This document shows, in pieces, positions 42,549 through 50,153 of a DNA stretch of 64,000 nucleotides; positions within the stretch are counted from its first letter, which is position 1; the number at the start of each line of letters is the position of its first letter. Origin of the DNA: DASPLX01 sp035627375 (GTDB lineage Bacteria; Pseudomonadota; Gammaproteobacteria; Burkholderiales; Burkholderiaceae_D); the NCBI GenBank assembly GCA_035627375.1, contig DASPLX010000037.1, forward strand, positions 248,001 through 312,000, read 5' to 3'. Both the position numbers and the translations under genes were made by a program. The notes beneath the pieces were generated by a model. That model was not told the DNA's origin. It saw only the letters and a program-made list of their open reading frames with translations, and did not search any database.

Positions 42549-44579
42549 ATGAGCGACAAGATCCTGAAGCGGATTCTCTACGCCGAGGATGAGCCGGACA
42601 TCCAGGTGATCGCGCGTCTGGCGCTCGAGACCATCGGCGGATTCCAGGTCCAGGTGTGCAGTTCCGGCCACGAAGCGATCGCCGTCGCGCCGGTTTTCGG
42701 TCCGGATCTGATTCTGCTCGACGTGATGATGCCCGGACTGGACGGTCCTTCCACGCTCGCCGCGTTCCGCGCGCTGCCGGCGTTCGCGGAAACGCCGGTC
42801 GTTTTCATGACCGCCAAGGTCCAGGAAAGCGAAAGGGCGCGCTATCGCCAGATCGGCGCGCTCGACGTGATCGCCAAGCCGTTCGATCCGATGACGCTGG
42901 CCGATACGGTGCGCGGCATCTGGAATGCGCGTCCGGCGCCGGAGGCTCCGCTGTCCGACGCCTCCGACGTCGTCGAGAAGTTGCGCCAGGTGCGTGAGGG
43001 CTATGCCAGGCAGTTGCCGGTCAAGATGGCGCAGGTGGAGCAGTCGTTCCGCCGGCGCGACAGCCGCAACGAATTGCAGACCTTGCGCTACCTGGTGCAC
43101 GGGCTGGCGGGATCGGGAGCCACCTTCGGTTATCCCGAGGTCTCGGTCGTCGGACGCAAGCTGGAAGCGATGCTCGATACGGCCATCTCCGAGGAGCGGC
43201 TCCTGAGCGGCGAGGAGGCGGAGGCCGCCGCCGGGCTGATCGAGGCGTTGCAGAAGGCGTCGTGCGCGCCGGTCGTGTGGACGCCATCCCCGACGATGCG
43301 CTCGGGCGTCACGCCGGGTTATGCCAGGAAGCTGATTTACCTGGTGGACGACGATCTCGACCTGGCCAAGGATCTCGCGCTGCAGCTCGGCCACTTCGGC
43401 TACGAAGTCAGGATCTTCGCCACGCCGGATCGGCTCGCCGACGCGGAAGCCAATCCGGCCCTGGCGGCGGTCCTGATGGATATCACGTTCCCGGAAGGCG
43501 ACCTGGCGGGGCCGGAGGCCGTCATCGAACTGACGGCGGCCAAGCGCCTCGCGGCGCCGGTCGTCTTCCTTTCCGTGCGCGAAGACTTGCCGGCGCGGCT
43601 GGCGGCGGCGCGCGCCGGCGCGGCGGCCTACATCATCAAGCCGGTGGACGTCGGCATGCTGCTCGAAACGCTCGACGACCTGACCTCGGGCCGCCTGCAC
43701 GAACCCTATCGCGTGCTGATCGTGGACGACAGCCAGCCGCTGGCCGAGCACTATGCCTATACCCTGCAGTCGGTGGGCATCCACACCGAGGTCATCACCG
43801 ATCCCATGTGCATCCTTGCCCACATGGCGAACTTTCGCCCGGATCTGGTGCTGATGGACATGTACATGCCCGGTTGCAGCGGCGCCGAACTGGCGGCCGT
43901 CATCCGGCAGTTGGAAAGCTATGTGTTCGTGCCGATCGTCTTCCTCTCGGCGGAAACCGATTCGAGCAGGCAATTGAAGGCGATGCGGCTGGGCGGCGAC
44001 GATTTCCTCACCAAGCCGATCGAGCCGGAGCATCTGATTTCCGCAGTCTCCTCCCGGTTGCGGCGCTACCGCGCGCTGCGCTTCTACATCGAGCGCGACA
44101 GTTTGACCGGCCTGCTGAATCATGCCGCCACCAAGGGACGCCTCGCGGTCGAAGTGGCGCGTACGCTGCGGCAGCCCTACTCGTTCTGCTTCGTCATGAT
44201 CGACCTCGATCATTTCAAGGAGGTCAACGATACCTACGGCCACCTGGTCGGCGATCGCGTATTGAAGAGCCTTGCCGAACTGCTGAAACGACGTTTGCGG
44301 GCGACGGATATCATCGGCCGCGTGGGAGGCGAGGAGTTCGCGATCATCTTGACCGACACCTCCGGCCCGGACGCCGCTGCCTTGCTCGACGAGCTGCGCA
44401 TCGCCTTTTCCCAGGTGCGGCACTATGCCGACAGTCAGCGGGAATTCAAGATCACCTTCAGTTGCGGGGTCACGGAATACCGCGCCGGCGACAGCCCCGA
44501 GGCTACCCACCGCCGGGCGGATCAGATTCTCTACCGGGCCAAGCAGGCTGGGCGGAATCGGGTCGTGTTCGAGGAGTGA
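42549..44579 (+). CDS. REC-HPt-REC-REC-GGDEF phosphorelay diguanylate cyclase
   Basis: A 676-residue protein with five domains: receiver 1 ('LILLDVMMPGLDG'), an HPt domain with the His in 'LVHGLAGSGATFG' (about residue 184), receiver 2 ('VLMDITFPEGD'), receiver 3 ('VLMDMYMPGCSG') and a GGDEF domain (VGGEEF, inhibitory-site RATD). Three receivers and an HPt can pass phosphate in sequence. The upstream hybrid kinase is the likely donor, making this the output of a multistep relay that controls cyclic-di-GMP synthesis. The HPt lies between receivers, an uncommon order. Confidence 0.93.
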   Translation: MSDKILKRILYAEDEPDIQVIARLALETIGGFQVQVCSSGHEAIAVAPVFGPDLILLDVMMPGLDGPSTLAAFRALPAFAETPVVFMTAKVQESERARYRQIGALDVIAKPFDPMTLADTVRGIWNARPAPEAPLSDASDVVEKLRQVREGYARQLPVKMAQVEQSFRRRDSRNELQTLRYLVHGLAGSGATFGYPEVSVVGRKLEAMLDTAISEERLLSGEEAEAAAGLIEALQKASCAPVVWTPSPTMRSGVTPGYARKLIYLVDDDLDLAKDLALQLGHFGYEVRIFATPDRLADAEANPALAAVLMDITFPEGDLAGPEAVIELTAAKRLAAPVVFLSVREDLPARLAAARAGAAAYIIKPVDVGMLLETLDDLTSGRLHEPYRVLIVDDSQPLAEHYAYTLQSVGIHTEVITDPMCILAHMANFRPDLVLMDMYMPGCSGAELAAVIRQLESYVFVPIVFLSAETDSSRQLKAMRLGGDDFLTKPIEPEHLISAVSSRLRRYRALRFYIERDSLTGLLNHAATKGRLAVEVARTLRQPYSFCFVMIDLDHFKEVNDTYGHLVGDRVLKSLAELLKRRLRATDIIGRVGGEEFAIILTDTSGPDAAALLDELRIAFSQVRHYADSQREFKITFSCGVTEYRAGDSPEATHRRADQILYRAKQAGRNRVVFEE

Positions 44580-44619
44580 TCCGATCCTCGGCGGGACGCG
44601 CGGCCGGGTTTCCCCGCCG

Positions 44620-44637
44620 CTCCCATGATCATGGGAG
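44620..44637. promoter_or_regulatory. 18-bp perfect palindrome upstream of the subtilase
   Basis: CTCCCATGATCATGGGAG is a perfect dyad, followed directly by a second palindrome, TTGCGCGCAA (44638-44647). It stands 145 nt before the subtilase gene, so it could be an operator, or a rho-independent stop lacking a T run. Confidence 0.35.
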
Positions 44638-44782
44638 TTGCGCGCAACGCGAGGTGTGCTATCGTGGCAGCGCATTTTCCGACCCGCCCCCGCACGCCGC
44701 CGCGCGCCATGCCGCAAGCTTCTTCGCGCCGGCTTTCCTGTCGGGTTCTTCCTTTGTCCAATCGTCGCTGCAAGGACCTGCC

Positions 44783-46237
44783 ATGGCCGATACCGAAAAC
44801 CTGACTTCCGTTCCGCTCGGCAATCTCACGACCGTACAGCTGTCCCGTCGACGTTACAAGCCCTTCCTGCGGCAATTGACGCTGGCCGCGGGCGATACTC
44901 TCGCCTTGAGCGATCTGCCCGCGCAAGACAGCGACGACGGCGTCTATGTCCTTCCCAAGCCGCTGGAAGATGCAGCCCGAAAAGCGCAGGGGTGGAGCAG
45001 CGACGACCAATGGGTGGCCGCGCTGCACGGATGGGGCGCCGGAGCGGTCAATATCCTCAGCCTCGAGGCCGTGCTCCGGCTGATCGAACTCGGTCGGATC
45101 AAGCACGCGTTATCCGAGGCGCCGACGGCCGCGCCTCTGTCCGCCGTTCCGATCGCCCCGAGCTCCTTCGGTGCCGCGCAGCCGGCCCTGCCGCCGGCGT
45201 TCCAAGGGCCTTTCGATTGGCATCTCGAATGCTGCCGCATACCGGATGCCTGGAAGTTGTTCGCCGCCAGCCCTCTGCATCGGGGAAGCTTGCCGTGGCA
45301 AGCGATCAAAGTCGGGCATATCGATACCGGCTATTCGGAGCACGCCGCGCTCGGATGGCAGGGTGGCGGAAGCGTGACCGTGCATCCGAACCTCGGATAC
45401 GACTTTTTCAACGATGACCCCGATCCGCGCGACCCTTTCCTGCCGAGCGGCAACCCGGGACATGGTACCCGCACCAGCGCCGCGATCGCGGCCTTCGATC
45501 CGTCCGCCAAACCGCGGCCGTATTACGGCGCCGCGCCGGGGGCGGCGATCATTCCGTATCGCGTCACCGATTCGATCATCATCGACCACGTCAAACGCCA
45601 CCTCGCGAATGCGATCCGGGATGCGATCGGCAAGGGCTGCGAAGTCATCAGCATCAGCCTTGGCGGCTTGTTCGGAAGCCGAGATCTCGCCAATGCCCTC
45701 GATGCCGCCTATGACAACGGCGTGATCGTGATCTGCGCCGCGGGCAATATCTGGGGGGAGGTGATTTATCCCGGCCGCTACAACCGCTGCGTCACGATGG
45801 GCGGCGTGACGCCGGGGGACCTGCCATGGGCCAACAGCGCGCGCGGCAAATACGTCGACCTCTGCGGACCGGCGCAGCAAGTGCGGCGCGTGCGGCCGGA
45901 AAATCTGCCGCCGGGAACCGCCGCGACCGGCTTTTACAAACACCCCGACGGCAACGGCACGTCGTATGCCACGGCGCTATGCGCCGGCATCGCGGCGCTC
46001 TGGCTGGCGTGGCACGGCAAGGCGGCGCTCGACGCCGCTTATCCCGAAAAATGGCAGCGGGCGGCGGCATTCAAACAGCTGCTGCGCAAGACCCGCCGCC
46101 GGCCGGAGGGCTGGGACACGACGCAGTACGGGTCCGGCATCGTCAATGCCGAGGCGTTGCTGCGCGAACCGTTGCCGCCGGCCGCGAGCTTGAAGAAAGC
46201 CAGATCGGCGGCGGATGTGTTCGATCCCGACGACTGA
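44783..46237 (+). CDS. Cytoplasmic-type subtilase (S8 serine peptidase)
   Basis: A 484-residue peptidase. The catalytic triad is complete: Asp in 'KVGHIDTGYSEH' (about residue 182), His in 'NPGHGTRTSAAIA' (about 227), Ser in 'GNGTSYATALCAG' (about 394), with the oxyanion Asn in 'ICAAGN'. There is no signal peptide or visible propeptide cleavage pattern; residues 1-150 form an unknown N-terminal region ('VPLGNLTTVQLSRRRYKPFL'). AAGGA precedes the ATG at 44783; the open frame upstream of this is out of frame with the previous gene and is not coding. It may act inside the cell, perhaps on damaged or foreign proteins. Confidence 0.88.
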   Translation: MADTENLTSVPLGNLTTVQLSRRRYKPFLRQLTLAAGDTLALSDLPAQDSDDGVYVLPKPLEDAARKAQGWSSDDQWVAALHGWGAGAVNILSLEAVLRLIELGRIKHALSEAPTAAPLSAVPIAPSSFGAAQPALPPAFQGPFDWHLECCRIPDAWKLFAASPLHRGSLPWQAIKVGHIDTGYSEHAALGWQGGGSVTVHPNLGYDFFNDDPDPRDPFLPSGNPGHGTRTSAAIAAFDPSAKPRPYYGAAPGAAIIPYRVTDSIIIDHVKRHLANAIRDAIGKGCEVISISLGGLFGSRDLANALDAAYDNGVIVICAAGNIWGEVIYPGRYNRCVTMGGVTPGDLPWANSARGKYVDLCGPAQQVRRVRPENLPPGTAATGFYKHPDGNGTSYATALCAGIAALWLAWHGKAALDAAYPEKWQRAAAFKQLLRKTRRRPEGWDTTQYGSGIVNAEALLREPLPPAASLKKARSAADVFDPDD

Positions 46238-46393
46238 CGGGGTCCAGTCGCCACGGATCGCGCGTGCGGTGCCGGCCGGAACGGACGACGGCGCCAGTCT
46301 CGCGAGGGAACATCGATCGTGTACGGCGCGTCGGTCGTGGCGCCGACGGCCGCTGTACAGGGGCGAAGGAAGGGCGGGGGATCGGGCCCCGAA

Positions 46394-46603
46394 TCAGGCG
46401 GTGATGTTGATGATCGTGCCGGTCACCTGGCCGGCATCGTTGACCGTCGGCTTCGGCGGACCGGATTGATACACCGTCGGATTGCCGGCATCGGGCGCGG
46501 GTTTGCTGTTGACGCGTTCCGGCCGGCCGGTATCCTGCGCCGGCCGTACCGCTTGGGTGGCGGTCACCGCGGCATTGCTCGCAGAGATTGGGCTGATGGG
46601 CAT
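46394..46603 (-). CDS. Small Pro/Ala-rich protein (69 aa)
   Basis: A 69-residue protein beginning 'MPISPISASNAAVTATQAVR' and ending 'PTVNDAGQVTGTIINITA'. The C-terminal 'PTVN..GQ.TG..IN.TA' pattern occurs in small uncharacterised Burkholderiales proteins. It has low complexity and is likely disordered. AAAGGA stands 6 nt before the ATG at 46603. The function is not known. The convergent subtilase ends 156 nt away with nothing recognised between. Confidence 0.6.
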   Translation of the reverse strand: MPISPISASNAAVTATQAVRPAQDTGRPERVNSKPAPDAGNPTVYQSGPPKPTVNDAGQVTGTIINITA

Positions 46604-46844
46604 GACAAATCCTTTACATCGACACGGAGATTTCGGCGTCAGCAAATGTTGCGGACGCAAAAAACCATATCTAGGATAACGGCCGAAAAATAGAAATCTG
46701 AAGGGTCGGAAACGAAAAAAATGTCCTTTCCCCACGAATTTCTTCAGGAGTACAGCTGCTTGCAATATTGCGTTTCGGCAATGCCGTAAATCCTTCCTTG
46801 CCACGAGCGTGCCGGAGCGATCGCGCGTGTCGCTTCAAAAACGT

Positions 46845-46873
46845 TTGACACGTCCAATACGCGCTGCTACTGT
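46845..46873 (+). promoter_or_regulatory. Sigma-70 promoter of the GntR operon
   Basis: TTGACA (46845-46850), 17-nt spacer, TACTGT (46868-46873). The perfect -35 box and standard spacing make this the best housekeeping promoter in the window. The start point would be near 46880, some 29 nt before the GntR ATG. Confidence 0.75.
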
Positions 46874-46892
46874 ATTATCCGTAATAGTACAG
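46870..46892. promoter_or_regulatory. Operator-like dyad for GntR
   Basis: CTGTATTA and TAATAGTACAG form an imperfect dyad (46870-46892) overlapping the -10 and start point. Its position fits autorepression by the adjacent YtrA-type GntR protein. Confidence 0.55.
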
Positions 46893-46908
46893 ATGGATAG
46901 GTGATTCC

Positions 46909-47319
46909 ATGACTCGACGTACTCCTCTCATGCTGCAAATCGTCACCGGCGATCCTCGTCCCATCGCCCGCCAGATCGTCGACGGCATCCGCCGCCAGAT
47001 CGTCGCCGGCGAGCTCGAAGTCGGCGCGGCGCTGCCGAGCGTGCGCGGATTGGCGCAGCAGCTGGCTGTCAATCCGAATACCGTCGCCAAGGCCTACAAC
47101 GAATTGAGCGCCGAGGGCTGGCTCGATACCCGCGCCGGGCTGGGCGTGTTCATCGCGACGCCGCGCCAGCGACTCAGCGAGTCCGAACGAGCGCGCCGCT
47201 TGGAAGAGGCGGTGCAGCGTTTCATCGGGGATGTCATCGCATTGGACTATCCGGCCGACGAAGTCCTGGAGCGCATCTCTTACGAACTGGGGAAGTGCGT
47301 TCCCCGTAAGACCGCTTGA
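46909..47319 (+). CDS. GntR-family regulator, YtrA type
   Basis: A 136-residue short GntR repressor. The winged helix-turn-helix is clear ('RQIVDGIRRQIVAGELEVGA', 'LAVNPNTVAKAYNELSAEGW', wing 'TRAGLGVFIA'). After it there is only a short helical dimerisation tail, as in the YtrA subfamily, which controls neighbouring ABC transporter genes. It has an AGGTGA SD. It starts an operon with the ABC ATPase (18 nt), a membrane protein and a peptidase, and the dyad over the promoter suggests autorepression. Confidence 0.92.
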   Translation: MTRRTPLMLQIVTGDPRPIARQIVDGIRRQIVAGELEVGAALPSVRGLAQQLAVNPNTVAKAYNELSAEGWLDTRAGLGVFIATPRQRLSESERARRLEEAVQRFIGDVIALDYPADEVLERISYELGKCVPRKTA

Positions 47320-47337
47320 CACGACCGGAGCCGCCCC

Positions 47338-48249
47338 ATGGACCAATTCGTCATCGAAACCGACGATCTGAGCTTGCATTACCCGCGCAAGCGCGCTCTT
47401 CACGCCTTGAGCCTCAAGATTTCGCGCGGCCGCATCCATTCGATCATCGGCGCCAACGGCGCCGGCAAATCCTCGTTGTTCCGCGTTCTGCTGGGCTTCG
47501 AGTCGCCTACCGACGGCCGGGCCCGGATACTGGGTTGCGACAGCCGGCGGCTCGACAGCCGGACACGCGCGCGTATCGGCTTCGTCAACGAGGAACATAC
47601 CTTGCCCGGCTGGTTGCGCGTGGACGAGCTGTGCGACATGCAGCGCCGGCAGTATGCGAAATGGAACGAGGCGCGCTATCGCGAGGTCGTCCGCAACTTC
47701 AACGTGCAGCCGTCGCAGAAGATCGCTCAGTTGTCGCGCGGCGAGCGCGCCGGCCTGAACCTCGCGATCGCGATGGCGCAAAGCCCGGAGCTGCTGATCC
47801 TCGACGAGCCGACGCTCGGCCTGGACGTGGTGGCCAAGCGCGCCTTCCTCGAATCGCTGATGTCCGTCGCGCAGAGCGACGAGTCGACCATCGTGTATTG
47901 CTCGCACCAGATGGATGAGATCGAACGGGTTGCCGACAACCTCATCATTCTCGAACGCGGCGAGTTGCGGCACATGTCCGCGCCCGACGAATTTTGCGGG
48001 CGGGTCCGTCTGTGGATCGCCGATTTCCCGTTCCGGGATCCCGATCCCGATCAGCTTCCGGGCGTCCTGCAACGGCAAAAGATCGACGGGCTATGCCACT
48101 ACGTCGTATTCGATCAGGCCGACGATTTCGGCGCGCGCCTGCGTCTGCTCGGAGCCCGCAGCGTGAACGCGATGCCCGTCAGCCTGGACCGCGCCGTCAA
48201 CGGCTTTCTCGCGCGCGGCCATGTTTCCACCCTATCGGCCGCTGCTTGA
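47338..48249 (+). CDS. ABC transporter ATP-binding protein
   Basis: A 303-residue ATPase: Walker A 'GANGAGKSSL', signature 'LSRGERAGL', Walker B 'LLILDEPT', switch His in 'YCSHQMDEIERV'. The C-terminal extension (residues about 215-300) is longer than in minimal ATPases, typical of drug- or lipid-type ABC-2 systems. It is the second gene of the YtrA-type operon and would power the membrane protein encoded 10 nt downstream. Substrate unknown. Confidence 0.93.
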   Translation: MDQFVIETDDLSLHYPRKRALHALSLKISRGRIHSIIGANGAGKSSLFRVLLGFESPTDGRARILGCDSRRLDSRTRARIGFVNEEHTLPGWLRVDELCDMQRRQYAKWNEARYREVVRNFNVQPSQKIAQLSRGERAGLNLAIAMAQSPELLILDEPTLGLDVVAKRAFLESLMSVAQSDESTIVYCSHQMDEIERVADNLIILERGELRHMSAPDEFCGRVRLWIADFPFRDPDPDQLPGVLQRQKIDGLCHYVVFDQADDFGARLRLLGARSVNAMPVSLDRAVNGFLARGHVSTLSAAA

Positions 48250-48259
48250 AGGAGGCATG

Positions 48260-50104
48260 ATGCGTGAATTGTTCTTGAGCGAATTCCGACGCTTCGCCGG
48301 CTTGGCGGCGGTGGCGGCGGGTGTTCATCTGGTGGTGCAGATCTTCCTGAACCGCACCATGGATTTTCCGCACATGCCGTGGCAGCCGCATCTGGTGACC
48401 GCGGTCGTCTACATGCTGTGCGGGCTGGCGCTGGCCTTGTATCAGTTCGGAACCTATCGGCAACCGAGTCGCTGGATCTGGCTGATGCACCGCCCGCTGC
48501 CGAGACTATCGATTTTTCTCGCGCTCGGCTCGGCGTCGTTCGCATTGCTGAGTCTCGCCGTCGGCTTGCCCTTGTTGTTGACCCTGCTCGGCCTGGATCG
48601 ATTCACGGCCGGCGTGGTGGATGCGCGTCACTATGTCGCGGCGATCCACGCCGTCCTGCTGGCGGCGATCGCGTGGCTCGCCGGCGCCTACACGATGCTC
48701 AACCGCAGCCGCGGCTCCATCGTGATCCTGGTGCTGCCGATGGTGATGCTGCTGCATATGGCCTCCGGTTTTGTCATGCTGGTGCCCGCGGTGCTGTGCC
48801 TGGGTTGGCTGGCGCTGATCGTCTACGGCACGTTCAAGCCCTATCGCGAGGCGCCGCCGGAAGATGCGCTCACGCTGTTTGCTACGGCGGCACCGCTGCA
48901 GATCGGCTTCTATTTCGCGCTTTTCTGGGGCGGTTCGCTCCTGTTCCAGTACGGCCAGATCTTCATGGGCATTCACCCGCTGAACACGAACGTGCCGCCC
49001 GCCGGCGGCTACACCGAGGCGACGCGCGCCGAGAGCCGCGACTTGTTCCGCTTGGGACTGGACGGCTCGCGGCATCCGCAAGCCGGACTCTGGCATGCTC
49101 AGGTCGCCCTGATGGAGAGCCACGTCATCGAACCGGATCTGCCTCAGTTTCCGGTACGGCATCAGCTCAGCAACATGATCCCGCTGCAATGGACGGACAG
49201 CGCGCGGCGCATTACGTGGACCTTCAGCCACGACGCGATGCGCTTTCACGGCGCCGATACGCGAACCGGCAAGGACCGCGGTTGGCTCGGCGCGCGCGGC
49301 ATCGGCGACACCGGCCGTTTCGACGCTCCGCCGTGGCCGCATGCCGGACGCTATCTCCTGACGCAACGGAAGGCCTTTGCCTTCGATCAGGATACCGGCG
49401 TCTTGCAGGCTGTGCTCGAGCTCCCGGCGGATGAGCGATTCGTCGCCAAGCCGAGGTTGATCGGCAACCGCGTGTTCGTGCTGAGCGATCGCCGCCTGCG
49501 TGTGTATGCCAGGAACGCGGACGATTCGGCCTCCGCGCCGGTCATGTCGATCACCGAGCAATTCAGCGTGGCGTTGCCCGATGCCGCCGGCGATCTCGAC
49601 CGCGTCGATGTCGCCGAACTGGTGGACGGCATCCTGCTTTCGTTCACCTACGGGCGGCGCATGTATGACGGCATGCCCGATCCGGCGCAGACCATTCTGC
49701 ACGTCGACGCCGACGGCCGGGCGCGGTTCGTCGCCCGGCGCCTGCTGGCGCACGATTTCCCGCTCCTGTTCGAACACAAGGAGTGGTGGATATCGCCGGT
49801 ATTGCATGCGGTTCTCGCCTTGCCCGACCGCTGGCTGGACAAGGGAATGACGGCATACGTCGATCCATTGCGCATTCCGCGTCCGCGGCCGGCCGTGTTC
49901 GCCGCACTGGTCTTGAGCCTGTTGTCCGGGGTCGCAGCCTGCGCTTGGCTGAGCCGTACCCGGCTCGGCCGCCGTCAGCGGATTGCCTGGCTTGCTAGCT
50001 GCCTGCTGCTGGGGCCGCCGGCGCTGCTGTGCCTGATGGCGCTGCAGCGCAGGGATGCGCCGCGGCATGCGCAGCGAAAGGCTGCGGCGCCGATGGCGGC
50101 CTGA
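48260..50104 (+). CDS. ABC-associated membrane protein with large extracytoplasmic domain
   Basis: A 614-residue protein. The N-terminal third contains six hydrophobic helices (residues about 10-240), fitting an ABC-2-type permease. Residues about 260-560 form a large soluble part, beta-rich with repeated 'GR...' turns, possibly a propeller-like fold ('LPADERFVAKPRLIGNRVFV', 'VLSDRRLRVYAR'). Two more hydrophobic segments near the C-terminus (about 550-600) anchor the end. GGAGG lies 5 nt before the second of two adjacent ATG codons (48260). It is the only permease candidate for the ATPase upstream. The family was not recognised precisely. Confidence 0.75.
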   Translation: MRELFLSEFRRFAGLAAVAAGVHLVVQIFLNRTMDFPHMPWQPHLVTAVVYMLCGLALALYQFGTYRQPSRWIWLMHRPLPRLSIFLALGSASFALLSLAVGLPLLLTLLGLDRFTAGVVDARHYVAAIHAVLLAAIAWLAGAYTMLNRSRGSIVILVLPMVMLLHMASGFVMLVPAVLCLGWLALIVYGTFKPYREAPPEDALTLFATAAPLQIGFYFALFWGGSLLFQYGQIFMGIHPLNTNVPPAGGYTEATRAESRDLFRLGLDGSRHPQAGLWHAQVALMESHVIEPDLPQFPVRHQLSNMIPLQWTDSARRITWTFSHDAMRFHGADTRTGKDRGWLGARGIGDTGRFDAPPWPHAGRYLLTQRKAFAFDQDTGVLQAVLELPADERFVAKPRLIGNRVFVLSDRRLRVYARNADDSASAPVMSITEQFSVALPDAAGDLDRVDVAELVDGILLSFTYGRRMYDGMPDPAQTILHVDADGRARFVARRLLAHDFPLLFEHKEWWISPVLHAVLALPDRWLDKGMTAYVDPLRIPRPRPAVFAALVLSLLSGVAACAWLSRTRLGRRQRIAWLASCLLLGPPALLCLMALQRRDAPRHAQRKAAAPMAA

Positions 50105-50153
50105 TTCTTCCATGCCGGGCGCGGGCCCGGCTCCAGCCATCCAAGGAGTGGAT

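Noticed and set aside
39726..44717. A very long open frame (1663 codons) on the minus strand across the hybrid kinase and its partner.
   Set aside because: It is the mirror of two strongly coding plus-strand genes with clear domains. High GC removes stop codons from the opposite frame, and its translation is Arg/His/Gln-rich without any domain.
43262..44782. Extension of the subtilase reading frame 500 codons upstream.
   Set aside because: It overlaps the REC-HPt-GGDEF gene in another frame; a good SD and ATG occur at 44783.
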